Shown here piece by piece: positions 29,492 to 39,582 of a stretch of 44,216 bases of DNA. The notes under the pieces are model-generated. The model worked only from the letters and a program-made list of their open reading frames with translations, ran no database searches and was not told the origin of the DNA. The DNA lies in assembly GCA_001931905.2 (NCBI GenBank), contig MSJI02000705.1, positions 1-44,216 of the forward strand, read 5' to 3'. This DNA is from Cladosporium sp. IMV 00045 (Eukaryota > Ascomycota > Dothideomycetes > Cladosporiales > Cladosporiaceae). The position numbers and the translations under genes were made by a program. Every line of letters begins with the position of its first letter. Within the stretch, counting starts at the first letter, position 1.

Positions 29492-30573
29492 ATGACCGCA
29501 AAAGACATAGACCTCGATGGTCTACCGACAGAAGCACCTGCAGCATGCCCAGCTGGAAGACTGCGTTTCGCTGATGTAAGTCGAAAATGATGTGCGAGGA
29601 AAGAATTATCAGCAAGACCTTAAGCTGACGGGTCACCCCTTTCAAGGTCGCAGTGACTGCAACAGCCCGCGAGTTCCAGGGAATATACCGTGGCAAGCAA
29701 TATCATACTCCTGATTTCCCTTGTACGCTTGAGCGCGCAGCAAAGGCCGGGGTGGAGAAAGTCATGTTGACTGGCATGTCACTACAGGACGTCGACTATA
29801 ACAGCTCATTGGTCGCATCTCACCCCGACCAATGTACTCTCACCATCGGCATCCACCCATATCACGCCGCAATTCCAGAGAGTGAGATTGAAGCCACCAT
29901 GGAAGAGCTAGGTCGCCGAGTATCAGACGCGATTTCCCAGCGGCCATGTCCTATCTCTGCTTACGGCGAGTTGGGTCTTGACTACGATAGAGTCAATCAC
30001 GCGAGCAAAGAAGACCAGGTCCGAGTGTTCAAGGCCCAGCTGGATCTATTCGTCTCGCAAGGATGGCAACTTCCACTCTTCCTGCATTGCAGAGCAGCAT
30101 TCGAGGACTTTGTGGACATTATCAAACCCTACATCCCAAGGCTGCCGAGGCGAGGTCTCGTGCACAGTTTTGTTGGCTCTATCGCTGAAATGCAGGAACT
30201 TGTGGGCCTAGGATTGGACATTAGCGTGAATGGTTTCAGCTTCCAAGACCGGACAAGCGTTGATATGGTATCGGCGATCCCCCTGGAGCGACTACAGCTG
30301 GAGACGGATGCACCGTGGGGAGAAATCAAAGCCAGCTCCAATCTGGCCAAGCGGTACTGTGCTAACGCACCTGCGCCTCCGGCGAGCAAGAAGAAGGACA
30401 AATGGGACGCCGGGGCGATGATCAAGGAACGCAACGAAAGCTGCAGCATGCACACCGTCGCCTTTGTGGTTGCGGGGCTGAAGGGCTGTACGGTGGAAGG
30501 GATTGCTGGTGCAGCGTGGCAAAACTCAGACAAGATGTTCGGTTTCACCGATGTAACCCTCGGCGGGAGCTAG
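29492..30573 (+). CDS. TatD-family metal-dependent deoxyribonuclease (TATDN1-like)
   Basis: Two exons, 29492-29575 and 29647-30573 (intron 29576-29646, GTAAGT...TTCAAG), giving 336 residues. The join restores RFAD-VAVTATAREFQGIYRG, matching the eukaryotic TatD start. TatD proteins are amidohydrolase-fold nucleases with 3'-5' exonuclease or AP-endonuclease activity, linked in yeast and animals to DNA degradation in apoptosis and to repair. Metal and active-site motifs are visible: GIHPYHA, YGELGLDYDR (catalytic Glu), FLHCRAAF, GLVHSFVGS, and ETDAPWGEI near the C-terminus. The N-terminal HxH metal pair of bacterial TatD is replaced by a non-histidine DVAVT, as is usual for TATDN1-like proteins. 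A short insertion rich in Lys (SKKKDKWD) lies before the last helices. Confident on family, less so on substrate. Confidence 0.93.
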
Positions 30574-31611
30574 ATACATTATTTCTCCAAACGCCTCGCC
30601 AATCTCTGGAGATTTGATAGGGAAGCACAGGGAGCCATTCCCCAGATAAGACCATCACGGGCACACGGGGTAACGGCGAATCAAGGGCTGGATGGAGATG
30701 ATGAGATATGCAAGCGACAAGAGGCGCTTGGGCCGAGGTTCTCTTCTTTTGTCAGCGATCCCATGGAGTCGCCAGCAGCCAGCAGTAGTGCCAGCGCTGC
30801 AACTTCCCGCGCGGACAGGACGGACAGGAGAGTGACAGGGTCGAACGAAAAGTGTGGGCTGGTGGAAGGCACTCCGGAACGGCCCGTTTTCTGCCAGACC
30901 CAGAGAAGCAGCCCGTCAGGATCTTCCCACACCACACCCAAAGCCAAACGTCACCTCGTTGACCAAGCATCTTTCACAGATTGTCATACGAGACGGCGAG
31001 AGTCGGACAATACAAGCAGTTCCCACTGGCGAGCGATACCTGACGTGCGGCTGTTATCTCACCTGCAGGTGAAGTGATATGAGAATGGCACCCTCTGCGA
31101 TTGTGTGCACTCCTTCTAGGCCGGGGTCGAAGGTCCTTATCGACAATGCCGAGACGTTTAGATCGCCCACTTGACCCGCTTTGGCATGTAGTCCGGATAC
31201 TGTGCCGTCAGAGCCCTCGAGAGCGCGCAAAAATCAGCCAGAGCCCGAGTCAAACCCCACGGCCCAGCCGACGGTTTCTGCACGATGGCTCCCTATACGC
31301 CGCAATCGAGGGTTCAGAATTGCTTAGCTTCACACCGGCAGCCGGGCACGCGACACTACGTAGCGTGGCGATGATATTCGGCCACTTGTAGGCGAATTTC
31401 AGATAAGCCGAGTGCGGGCAGGTCTCGATGCCTCTCTGTGCAGGGCCTGGAGAGTTCTCGTTATCGAAGCTGCCTCTGCCCTAGTCGTCTTCTACTCTAC
31501 CTTTCTCAGCTGTCCACTCCTACTTCTAGCTGCCCTACATAACCTTGCATCTCGCCCACTTGCACCCAGCTGCTTTTTGCGCTAGGACTTCCATTGGCCG
31601 AAGACAGCAAG
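30574..31611. other. Upstream region of the nucleoside transporter
   Basis: About 1 kb, containing the TatD 3' UTR and the transporter promoter. The 110 bp before the ATG is pyrimidine-rich (CTTCTACTCTACC type), typical of a fungal transcription start. A 14-bp palindrome lies at 31060-31073. Short frames are not credible genes. Confidence 0.55.
31060..31073. repeat. 14-bp palindrome TCACCTGCAGGTGA
   Basis: Perfect palindrome about 540 bp upstream of the transporter ATG. It contains overlapping E-box-type CACCTG/CAGGTG cores and could bind a dimeric regulator; it may equally be chance. Confidence 0.6.
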
Positions 31612-33710
31612 ATGGCAGGCACCTCCGATGATGCGGCCAAAAGCCAACCCTACAACGACACGAGCGCTACCGCCCACTCGAAAGACCAAGAGACGTACTA
31701 CGACTTGAGCTCCGAACAGAACGACGGTATCCTTCGTCCTGAGCGGAAGAACGACATCATGATCCAACCAGAGCCTCATGGTCCCGCACAGGTCCAGCTC
31801 AAAGATCCTATCGCACCTGCACATAATGATGGAGGAAAGGACGGGAACGTCACGGTCGATGTGGAAAAAGGCGGCATCTCTCCAGCGCCGACGCAGACCG
31901 ACTCGCGCGACCATTCAGAAGAGCCGGTGACAAGGAAGTCGAAGATCTGGAAGAAGTTCCGTCCTTTCTTCCATCTGCTCATCTGGGGCATCATGACCGG
32001 CTGGTGGATCGCGTCGCTGGTTCTTCATCGACCTGGCACCCCGGAGCCTAAGAACTGGGTGGTTCCGTTCCTGCTTTGGCTGGCGATCACCGTCCGCATC
32101 GTCACCTTCTACATTCCCATTTCCATTGTTTACAACCCGATGCGCTGGGTTTGGAAGAACTCCGTCTCTCGCGGTATCAACATGATTTCCGAGAAGTTCC
32201 GCCTCCCTCTTGGAGCCCTTGGAACAATCGGTGTCATGCTTCTGGGAACTTTCGTCACCGAATCTGTCGGGGAGAACAACCGCAGCAACCGCGGAATCAG
32301 TATTCTTGGCCTCGTAATCCTCATATTCGGCATGTGGGCAACTTCACGAAACAGGAAAGCAGTCAACTGTAAGCATGCCAGGCACCGCAAGTCGAATAGT
32401 TCGATCACTGACAAATTGAAGGGCACACTATCATCATGGGCATGGTGAGTGGTCTCAGCGAGACCAATCGTCTGAATATCACTTTACTGACCTGAACAGC
32501 TTGTGCAATTCATCATCGCACTTTTCGTGCTCAGGACTCAAGTGGGATACGATATTTTCAGCTTCATCTCCACCCTGGCGCGCGAGTTGCTAGGCTTCGC
32601 CGGCGACGGTGTCGAGTTTCTCACTGACGATACTGTCATGGCGCTCGGATGGTTCCTCACTGGTGTCATCCCGGCCATCATCTTCTTCGTGGCGTTCGTC
32701 CAGATGTTGTACTATTGGGGAATCATCCAGTGGTTCATCGGAAAGTTCGCCGTCTTCTTCTTCTGGAGCATGCAAGTCTCCGGTGCCGAAGCCGTCGTGG
32801 CCGCCGCGACTCCCTTCATCGGCCAGGGCGAGAGTGCCATGCTGATCAAGCCGTTCGTCCCGTATCTCACCAAGGCCGAAATCCACCAGGTCATGGCTTG
32901 TGGTTTTGCCACGATTGCCGGCTCCGTCCTGGTTGCGTACATCGGTCTGGGTCTCAACGCGCAGGTCCTCGTGTCCAGCTGCATCATGTCCATTCCGGCT
33001 TCGCTGGCCTTGAGCCATCTTCGCTACCCCGAGGAAGAGGAGACCCTCACTTCGGGCAAGATTGTCGTCCCGAAGGACGATGTCAGCGAGTCTCAAAACG
33101 TTCTCGAGGCACTCGCCAAGGGCGCTTGGTTGGGTATCAAGATTGGCGGAATGATTATCGCTACTCTGCTTGTGATCATCGCATTGCTCAACCTCGTTTC
33201 CGGTCTACTCACTTGGTGGGGACGCTACATCGGTCTGACGGGAGAATACGACCTCACTGTCCAGCTAATCGTTGGATACATCTGCTACCCCATCGCGTTC
33301 CTTCTGGGTGTGCCCAGGGGCCCCGACATTCTCAAGGTCGGCGAACTCATCGGTCTCAAGATCGTCGCAGTAAGTTACCCCTTCTACGCTACATTAAAAC
33401 CCCTCAACCAAATCCTAACCATCCCCCTTCCCAGAACGAATACGCAGCCTTCGCCCAGCTCGCCAACGAAGCCCGCTACCAAGTCATGAGCGAACGCTCC
33501 CGTCTCATCGCGACGTACAGCCTGTGCGGTTTCGGCAACATCGGCTCGCTCGGCACGCAGATCGGTGTGCTCTCGCAGATCGCGCCCGGCAGGACCGGCG
33601 ACGTCGCCAGTGTCGCCGTCAGCGCTCTGCTTACTGGTATCCTCAGCACGTTGAGCAGTGCTGCCATCGCGGGCATGTTGATCCAGGACGCGGAGAACTA
33701 CATTCAGTAG
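31612..33710 (+). CDS. Concentrative nucleoside transporter (CNT/SLC28 family)
   Basis: Four exons: 31612-32368, 32422-32444, 32500-33369 and 33435-33710, giving 641 residues. Exon 2 is only 23 nt; introns are 53, 55 and 65 nt with donors GTAAGC, GTGAGT and GTAAGT. The joins restore AVNWHTIIMGMLVQFIIAL and LKIVA-NEYAAFAQL. A hydrophilic N-terminus of about 120 residues precedes the membrane part. Family signatures are SGAEAVVAAATPFIGQGES (ending near residue 372), MLIKPFVPYLTKAEIHQVM, CGFATIAGSVLVAYI and the C-terminal CGFGNIGSLGTQIGVLSQ. CNT proteins import nucleosides with protons or sodium across the plasma membrane; fungal members are proton-coupled. It would recover purine and pyrimidine nucleosides. 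Substrate range cannot be read from the sequence. Confidence 0.93.
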
Positions 33711-34193
33711 GGCTGATGCTGTGATGCTGTGATGATGCTTTTTGGTTGTGGTGTGAAAAGGGGGGCGACTCGAGAGACTGAGAATCGCCAAAAGTACCCT
33801 AGAGCCCAATCCGTAATAATGAGGCGATGTTCGTTCTTTTGATCTTTTGACATCTCTACGTTCTTCCCCTCTTGCCTGACCTCGTTTCCTGAATGAGCCG
33901 TGCTGCACTTTGTGTGGGTCAACGGACCTTCTCCGGTTCAGTGCGTAGGCCTGACGCTCACGAAGTGTCCGCCTCTGAAGCGGAGGCGTTGCACAAGGCC
34001 ATGGCCATCGCAGTCCGGCGTCTCGCCCAGTGCTTCCAACACGTTCTCAACATGAGAAGCAACGGAAATTGCACCGCTACCACGCTCTCCCGCTCGTAGC
34101 CTCCGATTTTGGCTCAAAATTACATCCATTGCATGCGCGTCGTCAAAAACATCAATCATACCAACCACCGCCTGTGTGCTCCTCACGAGAACT
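33711..34193. other. Convergent intergenic region
   Basis: About 480 bp between two converging genes, holding both 3' UTRs. Open frames here show no conserved content. Confidence 0.6.
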
Positions 34194-36364
34194 TCAGACG
34201 CCAGCCCTCAACATCTCCTGCTGCGCCATCGTTAGCGCCAGATTCGTCGCTTTGCAGGAATACGCCGCGTTGCTCTGACACTGCTGCCAGCCGAACGGCA
34301 TCCACGCGTCCGAAGAAGCCTGCCGCCGATCCCACGGCTCGCGCGGCGGCTCCTGCGCCGTCACGTCGCCCAGCACTTTGGGGATCTGGTAGCCCTTCTT
34401 CGCTCCCGTTTGATCGCCGCCGACATTCTCGGGTGCTTCGCTCTCGTTGAAGGGCTGGCAGACGATTTTCAGCAGGTCCATGCTCGTCTGCGCGGGGCCC
34501 GCGCGCCCCGTCGGCATGGCGAGGAGGAGGTCGACGAGGTCTTGGCCCTGCGCCTCTTCGCGCGGCTGTTGGCTTGGTGGGTTCAGCGAGGCGCGCGCCC
34601 AGGGCGGAGGCGCTTTGGGTTTCTGCGCGCGCGACGGGATGCGTAGGAATTGCATGTATTGCGAGAGAGTGTCGCGGAGCGTGCCGGCGACGGGGTCGAG
34701 TTCTTGACAGTAGGCGAGGACGTCCATGTCGTTGTCCACCAGGCTTAGGTACGGTTGCCATTCGGTGTCGGGATAGTCGTGCAGTTGCATTTGGCTGATG
34801 CAGTAGAGGAGGATTGCTGCGGAGACGAAGGCGGTGTAGCTGTGCTGCTTGTTAGCTTTCATGCCGGGTGGAATGGACTGGGAGTGGGGCGGTTGTGAAC
34901 TTACATTACGGACCAGCAGTGCCTGATGCTGGCCTGCTCGCCTAGGAAAAGGTAAAGGATTCGTGATGACTGTTTCGCTGCGACAATGCCGTCGTTGAGA
35001 ATGATGGACAGTTGTGCGCGTTCAGCTGGTTGTAGTGGTCGTTTCTGAACACCAATATCTGGTCTGTAGATGCTGAACGTCTTGCGCATGATCAAGGTGA
35101 GTGCTCCGAGATGTCCGAGGTGAATGTAGCCAAGGCAAACCATAGAGTCTTCCCAAGGTGATTGGAAGAGCTCATTGGCCTTCGCATTCGCCGGCAAGTC
35201 GTCGTACCAGGACCTAATCTCGGTGTATAGGGTGTTGACGGTGGGTAAGAGCGTGGCCTTCGAATCGCATCCGGTAAGAACTCTCATCGCTCTTGCGGCA
35301 ACGACCGCAATGCCCGTCAATTGCGAAGGGACAACTTCGGCGAGTGCTGCGGCCTGGTTCTCAATGTTCGTTTGAAGTTTCTAGAAGAGGTCAGCGAACC
35401 AGTCAAAGGAAACTCAAAATCCACGATGATGCACGCACAATCGCAGGAAGCCATAGCTGTGCATCGCCAGTGCAGGCTCCAATCGTAGACTGAAGCCAGG
35501 CGCGGCAAAAGACCAACGACCGCCACACTCGTTGCAACTCCACGTGTTCCGGGAGCGCCATGTCGAGAGACTGCGCTCTCATTGCAGGCCACAGCCTGTG
35601 AGTGAGTGTGATAGCCAGATCTACAGTATAGTCAGTACAGAGTCGCAGTGTTTTAGGTGTCAGACAAGAACCTTACCGAAGTAAAGCAGAGAAACAGTAG
35701 CTTTGCGAAATATGTTAGCAAGACCCAGCAACGCACAGCACCGCATCGCAGTCAAGTGCTGGCCATGCACCCAGCTGCCGATGCGTTCTGTGGCGCCATT
35801 GTAGAACACATCTGCTACTTGAGCCGGGATCTGCACCCTGTTGAAAGTCGACGAAATGACAGCGATCGAGAGAATCTCGCATAGCTTCGAATCCGGCAGT
35901 GAACGGTTCTCATTGATGCTGCTTTGGAATTCGTTCAAGAGTTGCTCAGCCTCGTCGTCATCGTAGGCGAAGAATGCGTAACGATTGCATTTCCGGTGGA
36001 AAGCAAAGCCCCGCCGCACCGCGTCGAGATGGGTGACCAAGGCGTACTGGTCCGGCGATGCGTAAGGCGACACATATGCTGGTGCTCTGTCGGCGGGCGA
36101 TCGAAGCGTTTCTGAATTAGGCGTCGGATATGACGATGCGCCGTTGGTGCATTTCGTAGAGAAGCCCGGAAAGATGTCGGAGAGAGCGGGCAGGCGAAGC
36201 TGATCGTTGGCAATATCCAGAGAGCCTTTCTGAAGGTAAGACGGCGTGTAGTCTGTGGCCGGGAAAGAGCTCCCACGAGCCGTTGTGATTAATTGTATCA
36301 ATTGGGAAACCTCGCCGATGGGTGGTGGGTTTTCGCGGCCTTGGGCAGTAGTGGGTAGAGCCAT
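34194..36364 (-). CDS. Fungal-specific transcription factor domain protein without visible zinc cluster
   Basis: Four exons: 36364-35677, 35620-35439, 35380-34905 and 34839-34194, totalling 663 residues. Introns of 56, 58 and 65 nt have donors GTAAGG, GTGCGT and GTAAGT. The joins restore LLYF-DLAITLTHRLWPAM, LWLPAI-KLQTNIENQ and HCWSVI-YTAFVSAA. The body matches the alpha-helical middle homology region of Zn2Cys6 regulators (LTHRLWPAM, VWRSLVFCRAWLQSTIG). No Cys6 cluster is found before or near the chosen ATG. The frame is open about 45 codons further upstream without an ATG, and that stretch has only two Cys, so a DNA-binding exon would have to lie further up. It may act as a co-regulator or use an unseen exon. 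The C-terminal quarter is Pro/Gln-rich. Target genes unknown. Confidence 0.85.
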
Positions 36365-37167
36365 GCTGTCGGTAGAGCCGCGTAGCCGTTCAGGCCCAGC
36401 CAGGCGAAGATCGCAGAGAAAGCGAGGGCTCCAGCACAGCGGCGAAGTTGTGCTGGGAGACAGGAGAGGACTGTCTGGATCTACGTGAAGTGGGAAAAAC
36501 TCAGGTCAATGATGATCAGTACCCGCTGATGGCAAGGTGATGTATGTTTCGCACCCAACCCCGGGCGCAGAGACGCAGCGGCGCTACTGCTTGCTGCCTG
36601 CGACTGGACAGAGGTGTGTGTGAGAGGCCCGAAGCGATCTAGAACCCGGAGCTCTACTCCCCCTGGTGGCTGTTCTACCGTCGCCTGCGCACATCACACC
36701 ACACAGCTGAGTACGAGGAGAGGAGGGGGGAGGCAAGCGACTCCCCGGCGGCTCGCGGAGCCATATATAGGCCAGCATGTTCCGGGTTGCTGGTGCGTCC
36801 ATTCCCAATCCAGTCCTTGCTACATATCGGGGAGCCGGCCGCCCGCGGCGTCGGCTTGTCGGTGGTGAGACGGCCCAAGCCTTTGATTTTAGCGGTAGCG
36901 AGGTGGTTGATGATTGGAGGAACAGTAGCGTTCACGACCAAGAACACCACGGGAGCAACATGTGACTTGTCACTTGTCACGGAGCCCTCGCTATGAACCT
37001 TCCCGCTTGGTTGACTCGCATAGCAATTAATGGCTGGACGGTAAACACGAAACCAGACTGCGTTCTCAATATCACGTAAGCGAACTGTATGTAGACCATC
37101 TAGGCTTGTAGGCGGTTTGGCACGCGCTCCATTAGTGAACGCAGGCGATCTATTCTGCCTTCACAGC
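36365..37167. other. Upstream region of the TF-domain gene
   Basis: About 800 bp with the TF-domain promoter and the PBN1 3' end. I read the minus strand here specifically for a CxxCxxxxxxC zinc-cluster exon and did not find one. Open frames are short and G/C-biased by chance. Confidence 0.55.
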
Positions 37168-38847
37168 CTACTCCTTCTTCTTCGCCTGCCCGGGCTTTGC
37201 CTCAGTACTACCGCCACCACCGATCAGCTTCCACACAACCCAAGTAAATCCCGCCAGAACCACAGCCATAGTCGCCATAGGCACCCACCCGGCGGCCTTT
37301 GCATCCAAAACCGGCACCTCTAACCCCAAAAGCAGCCCATTCTCCCCACCGACGTCTTCTCCACCAGCCACCGGCGCGGGTGGCACATGGTAGAACATCG
37401 TCCTGGTGCCGAACAGCCCATCATAGCCCAAATTCTCACGATCGAAAGGGTTGGTCCTGAATTTCGTGCCTTCCTCTGCGTTGCACGCCCAGAAGACTAC
37501 CGGCGCTGGTAGCTGAAGTTCCGCATGGGACGAGGAGGTTGAGTTTCCCGGTTTCACATAGCGTAAGTGCGTTGGAACCGTGGCAGTCCAGGTGTCACCC
37601 TCAGCGTTTGCAGAGGTTGGATGAGCAAGCTCAAAGAGAGCTGCGGAACCCCAAGACTTCACCACCCAGTCTGGTGCTTCGAGGTCTTGCTCGCCGCTGA
37701 GAGCACGCAGAGCGACGAGGTTCTGCGACTGGAGGAAGAGCTCGTCGGTAAACTGGTATTGGTCGATGAAGAGTGAAGAAGGTAGTGTCATGTAGGCGTG
37801 CAGAGCGCAGGAAGGCTGGGGTGGCTTCAGTGAGTCCGCAGGGAAGGTCAGATCGAGCTTCGGATGTAGGCCCGTGGGATGTTGGAAGGCAGCGGCAAAG
37901 GACTGCTTGGAGTCCGCAGCCGGTAGAGGATGATGGCGGGAAGGGAACGAAAACATTGTCGCGCCTATGTGTCAAGGTTAGCAAGCGAGCCTTTGATTCT
38001 CTTTGATTTGGCATACTTGGACTGTCATTCTCTCCCAATACCACCAAGTAGCCACCCAGTGCAAGTTCCTCGACCTCGTCGGCCTTCTCACTCTGCAACA
38101 CGCCGACTTCAAACCGATGATTCTCTCTGAGCTTCACCACAGCTCTCTCAGTAATCCCAGAGCCAGGACGCTGACCCGCAACAGCATCCGCGCTCCAAGC
38201 CGCCGAAACACTGACGGCATGGCTGATAGCGTCAAAGTCGATATCGAGCGAGGCCGCGTACTGCGCAAATTCAGCCTCGTTCTCACAGGCGATTTTTGCT
38301 TTCAAGTCTCCATGACAAGCGTTCTGAAGGAGATACTCGTGGAAGATGCTAAGGTCAGGCAGGACGTGGTAGTACTGGTAGCTCGCAGCCGAGGAAAAGG
38401 TTTCCGAGCGAAGGGATGGCCGGCTGAAAGACTCCTTCGTCGAGTGGCATTTCAAGTCATGCCCGAAGAGCTGCTGTAAGAGTGGACAGAGGTTGACTTC
38501 CTCGCCTGCTTTGAGCGGTGTGTAGAAGACGTGGAGGCCAGATGGCACCCGCGAGACGAAAGGTGCCGGGATGTCGTGGCTATCCGGGGCCGCCCAGCGG
38601 ATGCGCAGTTCGTGGCATTGGTTTAAGATGTCGACGACCTGGCAAATCAATCAACTCGTACTCTTTGCGTACTGCTCAAGTCATACAATCTCACCTCGGC
38701 AGGCAACTCGTCCAAGCCCAGCGTGATCCGCTTCTCGAGCGCCGAAATGCGTGCATTGGTGAAGACGACGGTGTCCGGATTGACGTGGATGCTATCGCGA
38801 GCGATGAGAGTGCCTTCGGGCTGGATGTACGTAATACGTTGCTTCAT
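37168..38847 (-). CDS. PBN1: Pbn1 (PIG-X), GPI-mannosyltransferase I subunit
   Basis: Pbn1 stabilises Gpi14, the enzyme adding the first mannose to GPI precursors in the ER. Three exons: 38847-38695, 38638-38017 and 37964-37168, giving 523 residues; introns of 56 and 52 nt (GTGAGA, GTATGC donors). The joins restore DELPAE-VVDILNQ and NDSP-SATMFSF. The C-terminal PIG-X domain is diagnostic: QHPTGLHPKLDLTF, LPSSLFIDQYQFTD, WGSAALFEL and NPFDRENLGYDGLF align by memory with yeast Pbn1. A lumenal body is followed by one C-terminal membrane segment (MATMAVVLAGFTWVVWKL) and a cytosolic tail ending KKKE, which fits a KKxx ER-retrieval signal. The start could be an ATG 20 codons upstream (38907), but the chosen one gives the usual N-terminus. 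Confidence 0.9.
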
Positions 38848-39582
38848 TGTTCTGTAGGTCCTGGAGTCAAGGTCAAGTGATGATGTTTGGTTGTTAGGTC
38901 GCGCCACATCTCACAAGTTCGAGGCTCTAGACAAACGCCTGGCTTCGAGCGGGCTGTGCTTTGCTGCTCGGCACGCTGTCTGTTGAGACGCCTGGAACTC
39001 AAAATAGTCACGTCGTCTTTCGTTCATGTGTATGCGGCTTTCATGATGTTTGGTCACATGCTGGCATAGTGGATATTTATAAATGCATGTAGAATCTGAC
39101 AGAGCGGCAATGCTACACTGACTTGCTTGCAGGGCGCTTTCGCGGCTTCTGACATTTGGAATTTATAGCTTCAATGATTAGAAGGCTTTTCATTACTTGT
39201 GAAGATTATGATAATCGCAGGTGTGCGCCCCTCCGTGGCACTTTGATTAGTCTTACAGTTTACATAGGCTGTTGTTTGCTTCCACAGCTTCAGCATGTCA
39301 TCTACTCTCGTGTTCGTACAACAATCAATCCTCCCCGGACCCCGGTGAGTCAATACCCTTTCAATGGCGGGTAGACACAATATCGCCAGACGCCCCCTTC
39401 GACCCCTGATGTCGTTTCTTGCACGGCGGGGTAATGCCGTTGGACGATAGCTCGCCACTCTGAAGGGATGTGGTGCAATTCGCCGTGGGTTGTCGGCGTG
39501 TCTCGTCCAAGACCAGGCGTTCCGTGAATATCCGATTCTCTTCGTCCTTATCAAGCCGACTGGCTCATTCTCGGGGGCGATC
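38848..39582. other. PBN1 upstream region
   Basis: About 735 bp with the PBN1 promoter and BRE1 3' UTR, A/T-rich around 39050-39200. No credible gene, RNA or repeat. Confidence 0.6.

Noticed and set aside
35600..35625. Apparent frameshift in the TF-domain gene at the start of exon 2
   Set aside because: On re-reading the reverse complement (CTATCACACTCACTCAC) the phase-1 junction gives DLAITLTHRLWP without any shift; the first reading had dropped two bases.
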